Assembly (NCBI RefSeq): GCF_900115365.1
Contig: NZ_FOWD01000013.1
Coordinates: 45,443 to 109,442, forward strand
Source: Anaerocolumna aminovalerica
Lineage (GTDB): Bacteria; Bacillota; Clostridia; Lachnospirales; Lachnospiraceae
Length of the DNA stretch: 64,000 bases
Direction: 5' to 3'
This document shows, piece by piece, positions 62,117 to 64,000 of the stretch (its first letter is position 1; each line of letters starts with the position of its first letter). The notes below the pieces were generated by a model. It ran no database searches. It was not told the origin of the DNA and was given only the letters and a program-made list of their open reading frames with translations. A program made the translations under genes and the position numbers.

Positions 62117-63712
62117 TTAAGATAATTTAACAATTGTTAATGCAGAAACTATACTTCCCGGAGCAAGCACAGGGAAACTAATCGTAGCAAATGAATTATT
62201 AGATATAGTTATTGTTCCAGGCAAATTAGCTTCTGTAACTTCTACCAGAGCAGAGATTTCAACTTCATTAGAAGCTGCCAATGTTCCTACTGTTCCTCCC
62301 GGAACAGGAACTCCGTTCAAATTTATAGATACATTAGGAAGAACCCCTGCCACATAAGCAATAAAGTTTATAAGATATACTCCTGCATCTTCTAATACGG
62401 TTTGTGCTGCATTTGGTAAAAGAACTCTGTTTGGTACTATAGGCACATTTCCCGATGGGAATTCAAAATTGCCGCCGCCTGCAATGGTAATTCTTGGGTT
62501 TGTACTAAACCTATAAACAAAACTTGTTGAGGTTCCCGTACCCGGTGGTCCCTGTGGACCTGGCGGGCCTTGTGGACCCGTTGCTCCTGTGGCTCCCGGT
62601 GGACCTTGGGGACCCGTGGCTCCCGTGGCTCCCGGCGGACCTTGTGGACCCGTTGCTCCTGTGGCTCCCGGTGGACCTTGGGGACCCGTGGCTCCTGTGG
62701 CTCCCGGTGGACCTTGTTCTCCCTGTTCTCCTTGTTCTCCTGGGGGGCCAGGTGGTCCCTGTGGGCCAGGTGGGCCTTGGGGACCTGTTGCTCCCGTGGC
62801 TCCCGGCGGACCTTGTTCTCCTTGAGGACCTGCTGGGCCTTGGGGACCTGTTGCTCCTGTGGCTCCTGGCAGTCCTTGTTCTCCTTGGGGACCTGCCGGG
62901 CCCGGCGGACCTGTTGCTCCCGTGGCTCCCGTTGCTCCCTGAGGACCTTGTTCACCCTGTGGACCTGGAGGCCCCGGCGGACCTGGAGGACCTGCCGGTC
63001 CCGTCGCTCCGGTGGCTCCCGTTGCTCCCTGAGGACCTTGTTCTCCCTGTGGACCTGGAGGCCCCGGCGGACCTGGAGGACCTGCCGGCCCCGTTGCTCC
63101 GGTGGCTCCCGTTGCTCCTTGGGGGCCTTGTTCACCCTGTGGACCTACCGGGCCTATAGCACCTGGCGGGCCTTGGGGACCTGTTGCTCCGGTAGCTCCT
63201 GTAGCTCCCGGTGGACCTTGTTCTCCTTGGGGGCCTGCTGGGCCTGCCGGACCGGGTAAACCTGATGCCCCCGGAGGACCTGCCGGGCCCATAGGGCCTT
63301 GTGCCCCTGTTGCCCCGGGCGGACCTTGTTCTCCTTGGGGACCTGCCGGACCTATAGCACCTGGTGGCCCCTGAGGACCTGTGGCTCCTGTGGCCCCAGT
63401 TGCTCCCATCGGACCTTGTTCTCCTTGGGGGCCTGCCGGACCTGTTGCTCCGGGTGGCCCCTGAGGACCTGCCGGACCTCTTGGACCTACCGGACCCTGT
63501 GGGCCGGGTGGGCCTGGCGGGCCTGGAGGTCCTGGGCAGTCTGGCGTATCCGAATAGCATGGATCACATCCGGAATTATCCATTCTATTATGTCGACCTG
63601 AATTCCATGAATTATAGTTTTGTGCCTTTATAATTCCATCTTCATTATTTGCACTAACTTCTTTCCTAGAGTTAGAAGATTTGCTATTTGAAGAATAATT
63701 GCCAAAATTCAT
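62117..63712 (-). CDS. Collagen-like protein, BclA-type
   Basis: 531 residues. N-terminal 60 residues are Ser/Asn-rich without a signal peptide; residues 61-393 are 111 Gly-X-Y triplets ([11 protein letters not shown]..., [16 protein letters not shown] repeats); the last 138 residues form a beta-rich domain with [20 protein letters not shown] and [11 protein letters not shown], like the BclA/TNF-type trimerising head of exosporium collagens. No sortase motif. Lack of a signal peptide and the likely spore-forming host favour a spore-surface protein, inferred. Has AGGAG ribosome site. Confidence 0.88.
   Translation of the reverse strand: MNFGNYSSNSKSSNSRKEVSANNEDGIIKAQNYNSWNSGRHNRMDNSGCDPCYSDTPDCPGPPGPPGPPGPQGPVGPRGPAGPQGPPGATGPAGPQGEQGPMGATGATGATGPQGPPGAIGPAGPQGEQGPPGATGAQGPMGPAGPPGASGLPGPAGPAGPQGEQGPPGATGATGATGPQGPPGAIGPVGPQGEQGPQGATGATGATGPAGPPGPPGPPGPQGEQGPQGATGATGATGPAGPPGPPGPPGPQGEQGPQGATGATGATGPPGPAGPQGEQGLPGATGATGPQGPAGPQGEQGPPGATGATGPQGPPGPQGPPGPPGEQGEQGEQGPPGATGATGPQGPPGATGATGPQGPPGATGATGPQGPPGATGATGPQGPPGPQGPPGTGTSTSFVYRFSTNPRITIAGGGNFEFPSGNVPIVPNRVLLPNAAQTVLEDAGVYLINFIAYVAGVLPNVSINLNGVPVPGGTVGTLAASNEVEISALVEVTEANLPGTITISNNSFATISFPVLAPGSIVSALTIVKLS
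62550..63535. repeat. Gly-X-Y coding repeat region
   Basis: Roughly 1 kb of 9-bp-periodic GC-rich repeats with larger 50-100 bp duplications (the [22 protein letters not shown] block occurs twice almost unchanged). The composition stands out from the surrounding A/T-rich DNA because Gly and Pro codons need G and C; this is not evidence of transfer in itself. The reverse strand gives false long ORFs. Confidence 0.85.
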
Positions 63713-63777
63713 ATACTACTCCTTATATAATATATTTAGGTTGATAAAGGTAACCTATAACCCTTTATTAACTGTAT

Positions 63778-63804
63778 CATTATACAGAATGTTTCTGTAT
63801 AATG
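63778..63804. promoter_or_regulatory. Perfect 12-bp palindrome upstream of the collagen-like gene
   Basis: CATTATACAGAA-TGT-TTCTGTATAATG, perfect arms with a 3-nt centre, 66 bp before the collagen ATG. It contains TATACAG/CTGTATA half-sites. Operator, or a terminator of an upstream gene; no T-run after it. Confidence 0.45.
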
Positions 63805-63818
63805 TTTGTATTAGATAG

Positions 63819-64000
63819 AGTGACATCGATTTCTCCTTGAGGCATTTTTATGACCTCGTTATCGAAAGACTGATGCCTCTGTCTGATAAACAGTTTACGA
63901 ATAAGTTGGATGTTGACCCTTTCAGGGTACTTCGTATATGCAATAAGGCGGTAACGTTTATCAGTTCAGAGGAAAACTATCTAAAATACTTTTTCAGGTG
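63819..64000 (+). CDS. Open frame running off the window, uncertain
   Basis: An open frame of 60 codons directly after a TAG, without a recognisable start: reads S-D-I-D-F-S-L-R-H-F-Y-D-L-V-I-E-R-L-M-P-L-S-D-K-Q and onward to the window end. The only ATG (63873) has no ribosome site. It may be the 5' part of a gene with an unusual start, a gene remnant or chance. No family recognised. Confidence 0.25.

Noticed and set aside
62437..63633. Several long ORFs in other frames of the collagen-like gene
   Set aside because: They are shadows of the 9-bp-periodic Gly-X-Y repeat, with biased Trp/Arg/Ser, Arg/Glu/Gln or Pro/Gly-rich translations and no ribosome sites.
1..64000. CRISPR array, prophage or complete insertion sequence
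   Set aside because: No spaced direct repeats of CRISPR type, no phage structural genes and only one dead transposase fragment were seen.

Overview
The window is AT-rich chromosomal DNA from an anaerobic, spore-forming member of the Firmicutes, most likely a Lachnospiraceae (Clostridium cluster XIVa) species close to the plant-polysaccharide-degrading Lachnoclostridium group. This rests on gene content read from the sequence: NfnAB electron bifurcation, an archaeal-type aspartyl-tRNA synthetase, SigI/RsgI, DUF3793 and DUF5688 proteins, a SpoVB-like flippase, a hexuronate operon and a large collagen-like protein. Nearly all genes are on the minus strand. No prophage, CRISPR array or intact insertion sequence was seen.

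Layout. 1-3.5 kb: 5' part of murE, two tandem type I signal peptidases, then yicC-remA-rpoZ (the usual gmk between remA and rpoZ is absent). 4-5.8 kb: rqcH on plus. 6-7.6 kb: a small accessory pocket with a secreted PPC-domain protein, a long hairpin element and a dead transposase tail. 7.6-11 kb: Fe-S/tRNA thiolation operon iscR-iscS-iscU-mnmA. 11-15 kb: thioesterase, Bcp peroxiredoxin, asparaginase, SpoVB-like flippase. 15-22 kb: PAS-GGDEF protein behind a terminator-bearing leader, then an aspartate neighbourhood: aspS2, a structured promoter-RNA-terminator unit with mini-ORFs, aspA and a divergent LysR regulator. 21.8-26.3 kb: cobalamin riboswitch and btuF-btuC-btuD-cobT. 26.7-35 kb: metA with an AAA ATPase, an L,D-transpeptidase, ligA and a pseudouridine synthase with a repetitive tail. 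35.5-41 kb: tRNA-Arg(CCG), DUF421 and DUF5688 proteins, a membrane protein and a GGDEF-EAL protein. 41-48 kb: nfnA-nfnB, a CYTH protein and sbcD-sbcC. 48.7-50.8 kb: an ABC exporter on plus. 51-56.5 kb: tcdA, DUF3793, msrA, a NuoE-like ferredoxin, and sigI-rsgI. 56.6-61.9 kb: uxaC-uxuA-uxuB-gntR. 62-63.7 kb: a collagen-like protein with 111 Gly-X-Y triplets.

How it fits together. IscS supplies sulfur to IscU for clusters and, directly or through a relay, to MnmA for tRNA thiolation; IscR carries the three cysteines for cluster sensing. Asparaginase, AspA and AspS2 all handle aspartate or asparagine. The Btu system imports corrinoid and CobT activates lower-ligand bases, both under the riboswitch. 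The uxaC-uxuA-uxuB operon feeds hexuronates towards KDG, and SigI/RsgI is the type of system that senses polysaccharide outside the cell.

The least explained signals are non-coding: a ~190-nt structured RNA with its own promoter and an 18-bp terminator stem (all wobbles fit only the minus strand), followed by 21-codon ORFs ahead of aspS2; a second promoter-leader-terminator unit ahead of the PAS-GGDEF gene; a near-identical hairpin-plus-ribosome-binding-site leader shared by murE and an ABC transporter 48 kb away; and a strand-specific 24-bp hairpin at 6.0 kb. Several start codons were moved from the longest ORF to one with a proper ribosome binding site.
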